DNA of 64,000 nucleotides from Mycolicibacterium porcinum (GTDB lineage: Bacteria; Actinomycetota; Actinomycetes; Mycobacteriales; Mycobacteriaceae): positions 1 to 64,000 of the forward strand of contig MVIG01000001.1 of NCBI GenBank assembly GCA_002086835.1. Reading direction: 5' to 3'. This document shows positions 43,873 through 52,888 of the stretch, piece after piece. Each line of letters begins with the position of its first letter. Position 1 is the first letter of the stretch. The notes under the pieces are model-generated. The model had not been told where the DNA came from, made no database searches, and was given only the letters and a program-made list of their open reading frames with translations. The translations under genes were made by a program, and so were the position numbers.

Positions 43873-46800
43873 CGGGGCGCCCTTTCGGCCTGCAGCATCG
43901 GCAGCCACAACCGCTCCGAATATTCGCCCAGCCCGGCCAGCCGGCTCAACGGCGCACCGCGGCCCCAGGCGCGCACGTGCGCGGGTGCCTCATCTTCGCC
44001 GGGGAATCGGCCACTGCGCCAACGGAATCCGGCTTCACGCTCCGGGTCGTCACCGGCGTGCCGTGCGGCCGCCCAGGCATAGGAGGTCTTGATGGGTAGC
44101 GGCAACGGCTCCCGGCGGCCCGCGTCGTAGATGGCCACCAGATCGGCCAGCAGCCCGACCGGATCGTCCGGACGGCCCAGCCCTTCGACGCGCGGAGTGT
44201 CGCCGCGCCGCGGGCGTCCGATGCACACCGCCGACCAGTCCCGGTCCGGAAGACCGGCGGCCAACGCCAGCAACGGGATCCAGGACTGCAGCAGATGCTT
44301 GCCGTCGAGCTTGGAATACGTCACCGATACCAGCCGGTCGCCGAACACCGGGGAAACCGTGCCGGTCAACCGCCGCCCGGTGCCGAGATCGATGTCGACG
44401 TCATAGGCCTGCGGGTCCGTCCCTCGGTGGCGCAGCGCCTCCGCGGCCAGCAGTGCGCATTGATCCCGCAGCGCGATCGCACGGCGCCAGCCCAACTGGC
44501 CGGGCGGCAGCGTCCCGCGACGCCACTCGGCCTGCTGGGCATCGGCCGGGGTCATACCGCGCAGGATGTCGCTCAGCATGCGATCGCCGACGGTCCATTC
44601 CTCCAGCGCGTCGATCTCCACCGGCATCTCGTCCGTCACTCCGTCGACATCCCAGGGCAGCGTGTACTCCAACGAACGGAAGAAGCCCTTCACCGGATCT
44701 CTGAAGAACGTGACGAGATCCTCCAGCGCGACATCCCCGGTGGGCAATGCCGGCAGCTGGTGGGCGAAGAACGGCGGCCGTTCGGCCCGCTGCCCGGCAC
44801 TGGCCTGGGCCGCGGTGAGCGCGGTGGGGTCGAATGTGAACGGCCCTTCGGGCACCAGAGCTCCGGGTGTGACGTTGCGAATGTCGAACGGCTGCAACGG
44901 GTGCATGGTCACCACGTCCACGGGTTGCTCGGCGGTGATCTTGAGGGTGTCGAGCAGCTCGGCCAACGGCACGGCAGGCGGGCGGGCCTGCCCGGAATAT
45001 TCGTTGGCTCCGGTGTAGGTGACGACGAGGGTCTGGGTGGCCGCGCCGATCGCGTCGAGCAGCAATTGGCGGTCCTCGGAGCGGATGTCGCGCTCGCCGG
45101 TACGCGGGTCACGGGCCAGCGCGTCGTCGCCGTCGACAGCGCCCAAGCGCGGGAACACGCCGTCGTCCAGCCCGACCAGACACACCACCCGGTGCGGAAC
45201 CGAACGCATCGGCACCATGGTGCACACCGTCAGGGTGCCTGTCCGGAAGTTGGCCCGGGTCGGCCGGCCAGCCAGGTGCCGGTCCAGCAGTGCACGAATG
45301 TCGCTGAGCCGCATGGGTGTTGCGGGTGCACCCACGGCCTCGGCAATCTCGGCGAACTCACGCTGCACCTGGGCGGCGGGCCACTCCTCGTCGGAGGCGG
45401 CGAGCGCATCGATCCCGGTGCCCAGCGCCGACAACCACTCGCCGAGCGGACGGACCCCGTTCAGCGAACGGACGGTGTGGCTGAGCTTTTCCACGAAGTC
45501 GGCGAACCGGCCTGCCAACTCGACGCGGTTGCTGCTGACGTCGTCGAGCGGCAGCGTGGTGCCAAGCCAAGCATGCGAATCGTCGGACATCGCCACCCCG
45601 GCCAGCACCCGGTCGATGCCGAAACGCCAGGTGTTGTGCAGGAATTCCACCCCGTACGGGCTGCGATGCTCCTGATCGAAACCCCACCGGATATTGGCCT
45701 CACGCACCCACGCGGTGATGGCGTCCAGATCGTCGTCGGTGAATCCGAACCGGGCCCGCACCGGATCCGACTCGGCCAGGTTGAGCACCTCACTCGCGGT
45801 GGCCCGCCCGCCGGCCAGGACCAGTACCGACGCCGCCACCGACAGCAGCGGATTCGTCTGCACCAGTGCGCGATCGGCCAGCCGCACCCGCAGCTTGTGC
45901 GCCGGATGCGCACCGCGCACCACATCGCCCAACCCGAAGCCGGCCGCGATCAGCGGGGCGTACGTCTCGATGTCGGGGCACATCACCAGGATGTCGCGTG
46001 GCTCCAGCGTCGGATCGTCGGCGAGCAGACCCAGCAGCACCTCGCGCAGCACCTCGATCTGCCGGGCCGGGCCGTGGCAACTGTGTACCTGCACCGAGCG
46101 GTCCTCCGGGCCGGGCACCCGCCCGGTGGACCGCACCGCGTTGGCGGCGATGTCGGACTGCAACCAGCCCAGAACTGTGTCGGGATAGCCCGTGCCGCTG
46201 AGATATTCGTCGGTATCGGGGACCGGTAGGCCGCGCTGCAACTCCCGCAGGTCCCGGCCGAGGGTGGCCAGCAGCGGATGGCCCACATCGCGGTGGCTGG
46301 TGTCTTCGCGGCGGGGGAGCGGGCCGCTGTGCCCGGCCAGCGACTGCCACAGGTCGTCGCTGGGGTGCGGCAGCCACAGGTGCAGATCGTGATGGGTGGC
46401 CAGCGCGGTGAGCAGCTCGATCTCGGTGACCGGTAGCCGGGTGTGCCCAAACAGGGACAGCCGTTCCGGCAGGTCGCTCGGTGAGTCGATGAGCCGGGCA
46501 ACGGTTTTCGCGTGCCGGAGGTGCGGCGGGTCGGCGTCGATCCGCTCGGTCAGCGCCTGCCACAGCGGGGCCTGCCAGGACAGGTCGTCGGGCAAACCGT
46601 TCCAGTCGACCAGCAGTTGCGGGCGCTGTCGCGCATAGGAGGCGAACAGCCCGGCCAGCCTGCGCGCCACCGCATAGCGTCGGCCCTGGCGCAGCTCATA
46701 CTCGTCACCGGTCTCGAAGTGACCGAGGTGGTTGGCCACCGGCTGACACCACGGCTGATCCAGGTTGTCGTCGATGACCGCCAGCAGGGGCCAGGCCATG

Positions 46801-47054
46801 GCGTCGGCCGACCACGGATCGTCCTCTGCGGTGCCGGTCAGCTCGGCGATCAGCGAACGCGGATTGCGGAACTCGACCGCCGCACACACCCCGAGCCGGT
46901 TGCTCAGCCGCTGACTCAGCCAGCGCTCGACACCCTTGGCGGGCACCAGCACCAGCTCTTGGGCGAACGGGTCGGCCGGGGGTTGTGACAGCAGGCCTGC
47001 CAGTCCGTCGGCGAGCAGATCGGTGCGCTCGGCCCGGTGCAGGTGAAACGCCAT
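43869..47054 (-). CDS. recC: Exodeoxyribonuclease V gamma subunit RecC
   Basis: 1061 residues from ATG 47054 (MAFHLHRAERTDLLADGLAGLL). RecC has inactivated helicase-like domains that split DNA and hold the Chi-recognition tunnel. Segments typical of RecC are LVPAKGVERWLSQRLSNRLG near the N-terminus, ILVMCPDIETYAPLI and VRLVG-like VCLVGLDDGVFPR further on. First gene of the leftward recCBD unit; divergent from the fusion gene at 47157, with 102 bases between. Confidence 0.94.
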   Translation of the reverse strand: MAFHLHRAERTDLLADGLAGLLSQPPADPFAQELVLVPAKGVERWLSQRLSNRLGVCAAVEFRNPRSLIAELTGTAEDDPWSADAMAWPLLAVIDDNLDQPWCQPVANHLGHFETGDEYELRQGRRYAVARRLAGLFASYARQRPQLLVDWNGLPDDLSWQAPLWQALTERIDADPPHLRHAKTVARLIDSPSDLPERLSLFGHTRLPVTEIELLTALATHHDLHLWLPHPSDDLWQSLAGHSGPLPRREDTSHRDVGHPLLATLGRDLRELQRGLPVPDTDEYLSGTGYPDTVLGWLQSDIAANAVRSTGRVPGPEDRSVQVHSCHGPARQIEVLREVLLGLLADDPTLEPRDILVMCPDIETYAPLIAAGFGLGDVVRGAHPAHKLRVRLADRALVQTNPLLSVAASVLVLAGGRATASEVLNLAESDPVRARFGFTDDDLDAITAWVREANIRWGFDQEHRSPYGVEFLHNTWRFGIDRVLAGVAMSDDSHAWLGTTLPLDDVSSNRVELAGRFADFVEKLSHTVRSLNGVRPLGEWLSALGTGIDALAASDEEWPAAQVQREFAEIAEAVGAPATPMRLSDIRALLDRHLAGRPTRANFRTGTLTVCTMVPMRSVPHRVVCLVGLDDGVFPRLGAVDGDDALARDPRTGERDIRSEDRQLLLDAIGAATQTLVVTYTGANEYSGQARPPAVPLAELLDTLKITAEQPVDVVTMHPLQPFDIRNVTPGALVPEGPFTFDPTALTAAQASAGQRAERPPFFAHQLPALPTGDVALEDLVTFFRDPVKGFFRSLEYTLPWDVDGVTDEMPVEIDALEEWTVGDRMLSDILRGMTPADAQQAEWRRGTLPPGQLGWRRAIALRDQCALLAAEALRHRGTDPQAYDVDIDLGTGRRLTGTVSPVFGDRLVSVTYSKLDGKHLLQSWIPLLALAAGLPDRDWSAVCIGRPRRGDTPRVEGLGRPDDPVGLLADLVAIYDAGRREPLPLPIKTSYAWAAARHAGDDPEREAGFRWRSGRFPGEDEAPAHVRAWGRGAPLSRLAGLGEYSERLWLPMLQAERAPR

Positions 47055-47156
47055 CGACACACACGATAGACCGCGGACCGACCCCCAGAACCCGAGGATG
47101 ACGATCCTGAGCAAATCGACTGACAGTCCGCCCGCGACCGCCGCACACTGAGGGGA

Positions 47157-49361
47157 ATGCGCGTTCTGGTCATCGGTACCTGCGACGGCGCCGACGCCGC
47201 GATCCGGGCGGAGCTGCGGCGCAGGGGGCACGGGTTGTCAGGGGAGGACAGCTCCGGTGTCCCAGTCGTCGTGCGGTTGACATCCCGCGTCGTCACGGTG
47301 ACGCGGGACACCGAACTGCGCGTCGAGCTGGCCCCGGTGCTGGGCCGCGATTCCGCAGGCGCGACGCAACGGCGGTATGCCGCCCCCGTCATCGCCGGGG
47401 CCAGGAAGCAGCCCAACACGGTGCAATTCGTCCACCACGACGATGTCGCGCGCTTCATCGCCGACGCCGTCGAACACCCAGACTGGACCGGGAAGGTGGG
47501 ACTGGCCGCCGACCCGCTGTCGCTGCGGCAGGTGGCCGCGTTACTGGGCAAGCCGTACGTCGAGTGGTTCGGCAGGGACGACGCGGCGGTGGACACCACC
47601 CGGCTGCGGGCATTCGGATTCCGGCTCAGCTGGACCGGGGCCGACTGCGTGCGGGACTTCGCCAAGGCCAACCGGGCCCACATCGTCGTGCGGGGCAGGC
47701 AGATTCGGCTGCCGTGGCGGTATCCGTGGGTGCGCGTGCCCACCCGCACGCAGGCAGTGCGATACCCGGCCAGCGATGCCCGCGGCGAATTCGACACCGA
47801 CATCGACCCACGCTGGCCCGCGTACACCGCGGTGAACACCACCGAAGCGTTTCCTGGGCCGATGACCCCGTTGTCGCTGCAGCTTTCGCTCGACGGCATG
47901 CGGGCGATGGGCGTGCACGCGGTCGAGGCGATGAGTGTGGACGGCGAGTTGCGTCGCGCGGTCATCGAGGAACAGACCGGGGCCTTCGGCCACCGCATCT
48001 ACGCCAACCTCACTGTGCTGTTCGCGGCCGGTGCCGTGCTCCCCGCCGCCGGGCCCGCGGGCTGGCGCGACAAGCTGTTCGGCGTCGATTCCGGTGAAGC
48101 GGGACCGGAGACCGCGCGGGCGGGATTGTGGGCCAAGGCGCGCCGCTTGCCGCGGCTACTGGTGTTCGTCGCGTCTTCCACCACCGAAACCAAACGGCTG
48201 GATGCCGGCGCGCGCAGCCGTCAGCGCGGTCCCGCCTACTACGGCAGCCGGTCGGACGTGCAATTGTGCGACGAGTTGCGGTGTCTGCACGACGAAGTCG
48301 TCAACGCCTGGGCGACGGCGGCGCTGATCACCCTCGCCTCGGTGTCGTTCACCGGTGTCCTGGAGATGCTGGCCAGGCGTTCGTTGTCCACCGAATTCTT
48401 CGGCGGGATGGAGAAATTGGCGAGCGCGGGTCTCACCGTGGCCACCCGCGCGCTGGCCGCTGAGGTCGCGTCGGCCCCGTCGCTCGCGGCCATCATCGAC
48501 ACCCACCCGCCCGGCGTCGCGCTCGAACTGCTGCGGGCACAGCACCCGGACTTCGCCGCAAGGCTCGATGCCGTGGTCGCCGCGTGGGGACATCGCGGAC
48601 CGGGGGAGAGCGAGCTGGCCAACCCCGTCTTCGCCGACGACCCGGCGGTACTGCTCGAGGTGGTCGGCAGGCTCGCCGGCGCCGCGCAACACCGGGTGCC
48701 CGAACCGGCGATGACGCCGTGGGTGCGAGTGCTGACCTGGGTGGCGGCGTGGTTCCAGCGATCCAGAGAACGTGGCCGCGACGCCGCGATCCGGCTCACC
48801 CACGAATACCGCCTGGCTGCCCGGGAACTGGGGACCCGGCTGACCGCGCAGGACGTCATCGCCCACCGCGACGACGTGTTCTACCTCGTCCTCGACGAAC
48901 TGCTGAGGCCGCCGCTCGACGTCCAATACCTGGCCTTGCGGCGCCGGGCCGAGCGGGCGCGTCTGCAGCGCGAACGGCCGCCGCTGGACTTCGTCGGATC
49001 CTGGACGCCGACTCCGGAGAGCGCCCCCGAAATCGGATGTGGCGAAGCGCTTTCCGGGATACCTGCGTCGGTGGGTTTCGTGACCGGCCGGGTCCGGGTG
49101 GTCACCGTCGAATCACTGCACCAACTCAGCCCAGGCGAAATCCTGGTCGCCGACAGCATCGACGTCGGTTGGACCCCGTACTTCACCTACGCCGCCGCCG
49201 TCGTGCTCAGCACCGGGGCCACCATGTCGCACGCGGCCATCATCGCCAGGGAATTCGGAATCCCGTGCGTGGTCGGATCGAAGACCGCCAGCCGGGTGCT
49301 GCGCACCGGCCACATCGTCGAGGTCGACGGGGCCGCCGGGCGCATCGTGCGAGTGGCGTGA
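47157..49361 (+). CDS. Fusion of a shortened SDR-like domain with a PEP-utilising-enzyme (phosphohistidine) domain
   Basis: 734 residues. The N-terminus MRVLVIGTCDGADAA...RRRGHGL looks like the first strand and helix of a short-chain dehydrogenase/epimerase, and VQFVHHDDVARFIADAVEH...GLAADPLSLRQVAALLGKP matches the end of that fold, but the catalytic middle with YxxxK is gone. Residues about 230-640 are mostly helical and resemble the central part of PEP-synthase/rifampin phosphotransferase-type enzymes. The last 75 residues are the PEP-utiliser mobile domain, with GATMSHAAIIARE around the phosphorylatable His692. No ATP-grasp domain is visible, so a separate partner would have to phosphorylate it. 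Substrate unknown. Confidence 0.75.
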   Translation: MRVLVIGTCDGADAAIRAELRRRGHGLSGEDSSGVPVVVRLTSRVVTVTRDTELRVELAPVLGRDSAGATQRRYAAPVIAGARKQPNTVQFVHHDDVARFIADAVEHPDWTGKVGLAADPLSLRQVAALLGKPYVEWFGRDDAAVDTTRLRAFGFRLSWTGADCVRDFAKANRAHIVVRGRQIRLPWRYPWVRVPTRTQAVRYPASDARGEFDTDIDPRWPAYTAVNTTEAFPGPMTPLSLQLSLDGMRAMGVHAVEAMSVDGELRRAVIEEQTGAFGHRIYANLTVLFAAGAVLPAAGPAGWRDKLFGVDSGEAGPETARAGLWAKARRLPRLLVFVASSTTETKRLDAGARSRQRGPAYYGSRSDVQLCDELRCLHDEVVNAWATAALITLASVSFTGVLEMLARRSLSTEFFGGMEKLASAGLTVATRALAAEVASAPSLAAIIDTHPPGVALELLRAQHPDFAARLDAVVAAWGHRGPGESELANPVFADDPAVLLEVVGRLAGAAQHRVPEPAMTPWVRVLTWVAAWFQRSRERGRDAAIRLTHEYRLAARELGTRLTAQDVIAHRDDVFYLVLDELLRPPLDVQYLALRRRAERARLQRERPPLDFVGSWTPTPESAPEIGCGEALSGIPASVGFVTGRVRVVTVESLHQLSPGEILVADSIDVGWTPYFTYAAAVVLSTGATMSHAAIIAREFGIPCVVGSKTASRVLRTGHIVEVDGAAGRIVRVA

Positions 49362-49364
49362 GCG

Positions 49365-50615
49365 TCAGCCGACGGCCGGGTTCGGAGCTGACAACGCGGC
49401 AGGCCGGGCCGCCAGCGTGACCGCCAGCGTCACCGCACCGGCGATCACGAACGCCACCCGCACATTGAACACGTCGGCCGCACCGCCCAGCAGTGCCGCC
49501 GCGAACGGACGGGACCCCAGGAAGCCGACGAGCCACAACGCCATGATCCGGCCCCGCAACGCTTCCGGCGCCCGTTCCTGCACCACGGTGCTCAGACCTG
49601 TCATCGCCCAGCCGAACCCGAGCCCCGCGATCGCGAAACCGGCCAGGGCCAACGCCGTCACGGTGCCCAGCGCGAGCAGACCGCTCCCGGCCACCAGCAG
49701 CCACAGCCCCACTGCCGAAACCCGGGCAGCGGGCAGGCGGCCGCGCATCCCGGCCAGCACCACCATGCCGGCGGCCGCACCGAGACCGAACGCCGCCGAC
49801 AGCGCACCCACCAGATGCGCGCCGCCGCCGAGCTCGTCGGCCATCGACGGAGTCAGCGTGATCGACGGATCTGACGCGAACCCGACCGTCGTGACCGCGA
49901 GCAACGCCAGCAGCAGAGGACGGTCACGCCATACGTAGGTCAGCGCCGCGCGGACCCGGTAGTCACCGTCGGGACATCGCTCGGGCCGGGCCGGGAAAGT
50001 GACCAGCAGCAGGAAGACCGCGAACACCAGGTGCAGGCCCGCGCTGATCGCGAAGCCCGGTGCCGCGCCGAGCCGGGCGGCCAGGAACGCGCCGATCGCC
50101 GGGCCCAGGATGCGGCCGATGGTCATGGGAATGCTGTTGAGCGCCATGGCCGTCGGTAGTTCGCCGTCGCGGATCAGGCTCGGCACGATCGACTGCATGG
50201 CCGGGCCGCCGATGACGAAACCGAAGCCCACGAGGGTGGAGCCGACGAGTACCGGTACCGCGGCCGCGGTGCCCTGCAGGTCGGGGGACAGCGCCAGCCA
50301 CAGTGCGGTCGAGCCGGAACCGATGATGCACAGCACCCTTCCCCACAGGATCTGGCGGCCGGGGTTGCCCACGTCGGCCCACTTGCCGCTGGTCGGGCTC
50401 AGGATGAGCTGGGGTAGGAACTGGGCGACCCCGACCATGCCCACCATCACCGCCGATCCGGTGGCGTCGAAGATGACGATGGCCGCCACGATGCCGTGCG
50501 TCCACACCGCGACGACGGAGAACATCTTGCCCCAGAACAGGGCACCGAAGACCGGGTCGAACATCAGCCGCAGGGCGCCGCGCGGATGCGGGCGGGCAGT
50601 GGTCTGGGCTGTCAT
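49365..50615 (-). CDS. MFS transporter (EntS/MFS_3-like exporter)
   Basis: 416 residues from ATG 50615 with 12 hydrophobic segments. MFS marks: GKWADVGNPGRQILWGR (loop 2-3, motif A) and GPAMQSIVPSLIRDGELPTAMALNS (loop after helix 4), typical of MFS_3 exporters related to EntS. The gene starts in an ATGA overlap with the MarR stop, so regulator and pump are one unit, presumably for efflux of an inducing toxin or metabolite. Confidence 0.88.
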   Translation of the reverse strand: MTAQTTARPHPRGALRLMFDPVFGALFWGKMFSVVAVWTHGIVAAIVIFDATGSAVMVGMVGVAQFLPQLILSPTSGKWADVGNPGRQILWGRVLCIIGSGSTALWLALSPDLQGTAAAVPVLVGSTLVGFGFVIGGPAMQSIVPSLIRDGELPTAMALNSIPMTIGRILGPAIGAFLAARLGAAPGFAISAGLHLVFAVFLLLVTFPARPERCPDGDYRVRAALTYVWRDRPLLLALLAVTTVGFASDPSITLTPSMADELGGGAHLVGALSAAFGLGAAAGMVVLAGMRGRLPAARVSAVGLWLLVAGSGLLALGTVTALALAGFAIAGLGFGWAMTGLSTVVQERAPEALRGRIMALWLVGFLGSRPFAAALLGGAADVFNVRVAFVIAGAVTLAVTLAARPAALSAPNPAVG

Positions 50616-51088
50616 GAGCTGATCCCTCGCTCGAAGTCGGCGACCAGCTGCTGCAACAGGTCCACGAGTGTGTCGACGTCGGACTCGGGCCAGCCGGCCA
50701 CGGTCTCGGCGACCATCTCCTGCCGTCGCTCGGTGACGTCGGCCAGGGCCTGTCGCCCCGCCGCGGTGAGGGTGAGCACGCACCGGCGCTGATCCTCGGT
50801 GTCCTGGGTTTTGGTCAGCAGGCCCGCGGCGACGACATTGGCGACCGTGCGGCTGGCGGTGGAGTGCTCGACGGCCATGTACTCGGCCACATCGCCGACC
50901 GATGCACTGTGTCCGGCCTTCTCGCGCTGCTCGACGGCCCGCAGCACCCGCAGCGTCGACAACGACGGAACGCTGCCCGACGCGTCGATCAGCCGGCGTC
51001 GCCACCCCGGGCGTTGCCGGACGGTGTGGATGCGTACCAGGAGCTCATCGAGTTGGTTGTAGCGGGGCACTATATGTGCATAGCACAT
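50612..51088 (-). CDS. MarR-family regulator of the adjacent exporter
   Basis: 158 residues if started at ATG 51088; GTG 51070 would give 152 and leave the palindrome 51073-51089 upstream of the gene. No ribosome site precedes either, so the transcript may be leaderless. The winged-helix domain is clear: VGDVAEYMAVEHSTASRTVANVVAAGLL and the wing DTEDQRRCVLTLTAAG. It overlaps the exporter gene in ATGA and probably represses it. Confidence 0.85.
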   Translation of the reverse strand: MCYAHIVPRYNQLDELLVRIHTVRQRPGWRRRLIDASGSVPSLSTLRVLRAVEQREKAGHSASVGDVAEYMAVEHSTASRTVANVVAAGLLTKTQDTEDQRRCVLTLTAAGRQALADVTERRQEMVAETVAGWPESDVDTLVDLLQQLVADFERGISS

Positions 51089-51089
51089 A
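51073..51089. promoter_or_regulatory. Candidate MarR operator
   Basis: TATGTGC-ATA-GCACATA is an exact 7-bp inverted repeat with a 3-bp spacer in an AT-rich patch, overlapping the first possible start codon of the MarR gene. Size and symmetry fit a MarR dimer site and would allow tight autorepression. Confidence 0.55.
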
Positions 51090-51112
51090 GATATATTGAC
51101 CCCGGCAATCGC

Positions 51113-51170
51113 ATGTGAAGCGCTATGGCGGAAAACGCGTCGGATTTTCGCCGCAGCGCTTCATACGTGA
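51113..51170. repeat. Imperfect palindrome, left copy, flanking the DUF559 gene
   Basis: Two arms of 23 bases (51113-51135 and 51144-51166), 17 positions paired, with an 8-base loop; the core GAAGCGCT/AGCGCTTC is exact. The right arm plus four bases (51148-51170) recurs at 52069-52091 with 2 differences in 23. Left-arm core AGCGCT(A/G)TGGCGG is also shared with the right copy. The element lies 32 bases before the DUF559 start. Confidence 0.75.
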
Positions 51171-51201
51171 AGCTGTCGGTAGCGCTCGGCAGACTCCGCC
51201 C

Positions 51202-52041
51202 ATGGGGGATCCATTCGTCGGAAGCCAAGCGCTGGCCTCGGGAGCTTTGACCCGGCATGAACTCCGAACCCGATTCAGAGCCATCCATCGCGACATCTAC
51301 ATCGCCAGGGACACCAGGCCGACCGCGCTACTACGGGCCAAGGCAGCCTGGTTGCGGTCTCGGGGACACGGAGTCCTGGCCGGGTTTTCCGCATCGGCCT
51401 TTCATGGCGCGCGGTGGATCGACGCGAGCCTGCCCGCCTACGTCATCGCCACCAACAATCGGCGGCCGGCTCGCGGGATCGTCACCTGGGCCGACGCGAT
51501 CGGGGACGACGAGATCTGTTCGATCGGCGAGATCCGCCTGACCACACCCGCCCGCACCGCGGTCGATCTGGCCTGCAAGTTTCCGGAGGATACGGCCGTC
51601 GCGGCCATCGACGCGCTGGCAAGGGCGGCCCGGCTGAAGGTTTCTGACATCGAGTTGGCGGCCGAACCTCACGCGGGCCGTAGGGGTATCAAGCAAGCGC
51701 GCACCACGATCGCGTTGGTGGACCCGGGAGCGGAGTCGCCGCAGGAAACCTGGTTGCGGCTCTTGGTGGTCCGTGCCGGCTATCCACGGCCACAGACGCA
51801 GTATCCCGTCTGCAACGAATACGAGGTGGTGATCGGCGAGGTCGACCTTGCCTGGCCGGAGTCGAAGATCGCGCTCGAATACGAAGGTATCCATCACACG
51901 GATCCGGAAACGCTTCGCAAGGACATCGCCCGGATCGACGCGATGATCGCTATGGGTTGGATCGTCATCCGGGTCACCCGCCGGGACGGTGCCGCCAATG
52001 TACTCGGCCGGATCGCCAAAGCTCACGCCTTGCGTGCGTAG
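51202..52041 (+). CDS. DUF559/Vsr-like nuclease with AbiEi-like N-terminal region
   Basis: 279 residues from ATG 51202; no ribosome site is visible. The N-terminal 60 residues (ALASGALTRHELRTRFRAIHRDIYI) resemble the winged-helix start of AbiEi-type antitoxins, as often in mycobacterial DUF559 proteins. The C-terminal 110 residues contain a Vsr/PD-(D/E)XK-like core: ESPQETWLRLL, GEVDLAWPESKIALEYEG, HH, and GWIVIRVTRRD, giving plausible acidic residues Glu, Asp, Glu for a metal site. Palindromes lie directly on both sides, the right one beginning in the last codons. Role unknown; defence or mobility of the element are both possible. Confidence 0.8.
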   Translation: MGDPFVGSQALASGALTRHELRTRFRAIHRDIYIARDTRPTALLRAKAAWLRSRGHGVLAGFSASAFHGARWIDASLPAYVIATNNRRPARGIVTWADAIGDDEICSIGEIRLTTPARTAVDLACKFPEDTAVAAIDALARAARLKVSDIELAAEPHAGRRGIKQARTTIALVDPGAESPQETWLRLLVVRAGYPRPQTQYPVCNEYEVVIGEVDLAWPESKIALEYEGIHHTDPETLRKDIARIDAMIAMGWIVIRVTRRDGAANVLGRIAKAHALRA

Positions 52042-52091
52042 CGCTGTGGCGGGAAATCGGCCGAAAAATCGCCGCAGTGCTTCACACGTGA
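52034..52091. repeat. Imperfect palindrome, right copy, flanking the DUF559 gene
   Basis: The same element as 51113-51170 in the same orientation: AGCGCTGTGGCGG on the left and TCGCCGCAGTGCTTCA on the right, about 14 of 19 arm positions paired. It starts inside the last codons of the DUF559 gene, so it could also serve as a hairpin terminator. The distance between copies is 921 bases. Confidence 0.72.
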
Positions 52092-52155
52092 GTGGACGGC
52101 TCCGCAGGTGGGGCTGAAGTGACGGAGGTGGCGTGCGGGGGCTCGGGGCAGGCGC

Positions 52156-52866
52156 CTAGCCCGCGAATTCCTTTGCCAGCCCGTCGATTCCAGCCTGAAT
52201 CGCGGTCAGCGCCCCGGCGCGGGCCTTGAGCTTGCTGGCCACATGCGCACCGGTGTTCAAGGTCGCCGCGGCCTCGGCGGCCACCTCCTGGGCGCGGGCG
52301 AGCACCGCGTCGGCTTCGACGACCTCGTCGACCCAGCCGCCCGCGATCGCCGCGTCGCCGGTGAACACCGCGGCCATGGAGAGTGCGCGCTGGAAAGTGG
52401 CCGGGGTCAAGCGCATCCGCATGATCTCGATGGCCGCGATCGGCAGTGTCATGCCGATCTTCACCTCGTTGGCCTGGCAGCGGGCTGTCGACGAGCCGAC
52501 CCGGTGATCACCGGACAGCAGCAGGAACGAGCCCATCGCGATGGCATGTCCGGTCGCGGCCATGATCACCGGCACCGGGAAGCTCAGTGTCCGCACCGCC
52601 AGTTCGAAGCCACCCGCGAGCATGCCCAGCGTCGCCGCCACGTCGCCCGACGAGAACACACTCAGATCGAACCCGCCGCTGAACACCTTCGAACTGCCTG
52701 CCAGCACCACGGCTTTCACCTCGCCGGCAGCCGCGCCTGCGGCCGCCTGATCCAGCGCCGCATTGATCTCGGCCTGCATCGCAGGCGACAGTGCGTTGAC
52801 TTTGCCGTCGTCCATCGTGATCGTGGCTACGGCGTCGTTGAGCTCGTAGCTCACCAGGCTGCTCAT
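52156..52866 (-). CDS. echA3: Enoyl-CoA hydratase/isomerase family protein EchA3
   Basis: 236 residues of crotonase fold. The oxyanion-hole region is SSKVFSGGFDL and the second block GHAIAMGSFLLLSGDHRVG followed by NEVKIGM. Of the two catalytic glutamates of classic enoyl-CoA hydratase the first site (GGGCE) reads AMGSF, while the second (NEV) is kept, so simple hydration may not be its reaction. In M. tuberculosis echA3 (Rv0632c) follows recC directly, as I recall; here about 5 kb lies between. Confidence 0.85.
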   Translation of the reverse strand: MSSLVSYELNDAVATITMDDGKVNALSPAMQAEINAALDQAAAGAAAGEVKAVVLAGSSKVFSGGFDLSVFSSGDVAATLGMLAGGFELAVRTLSFPVPVIMAATGHAIAMGSFLLLSGDHRVGSSTARCQANEVKIGMTLPIAAIEIMRMRLTPATFQRALSMAAVFTGDAAIAGGWVDEVVEADAVLARAQEVAAEAAATLNTGAHVASKLKARAGALTAIQAGIDGLAKEFAG

Positions 52867-52888
52867 CGCACGATGGTAGCGAGTGACC

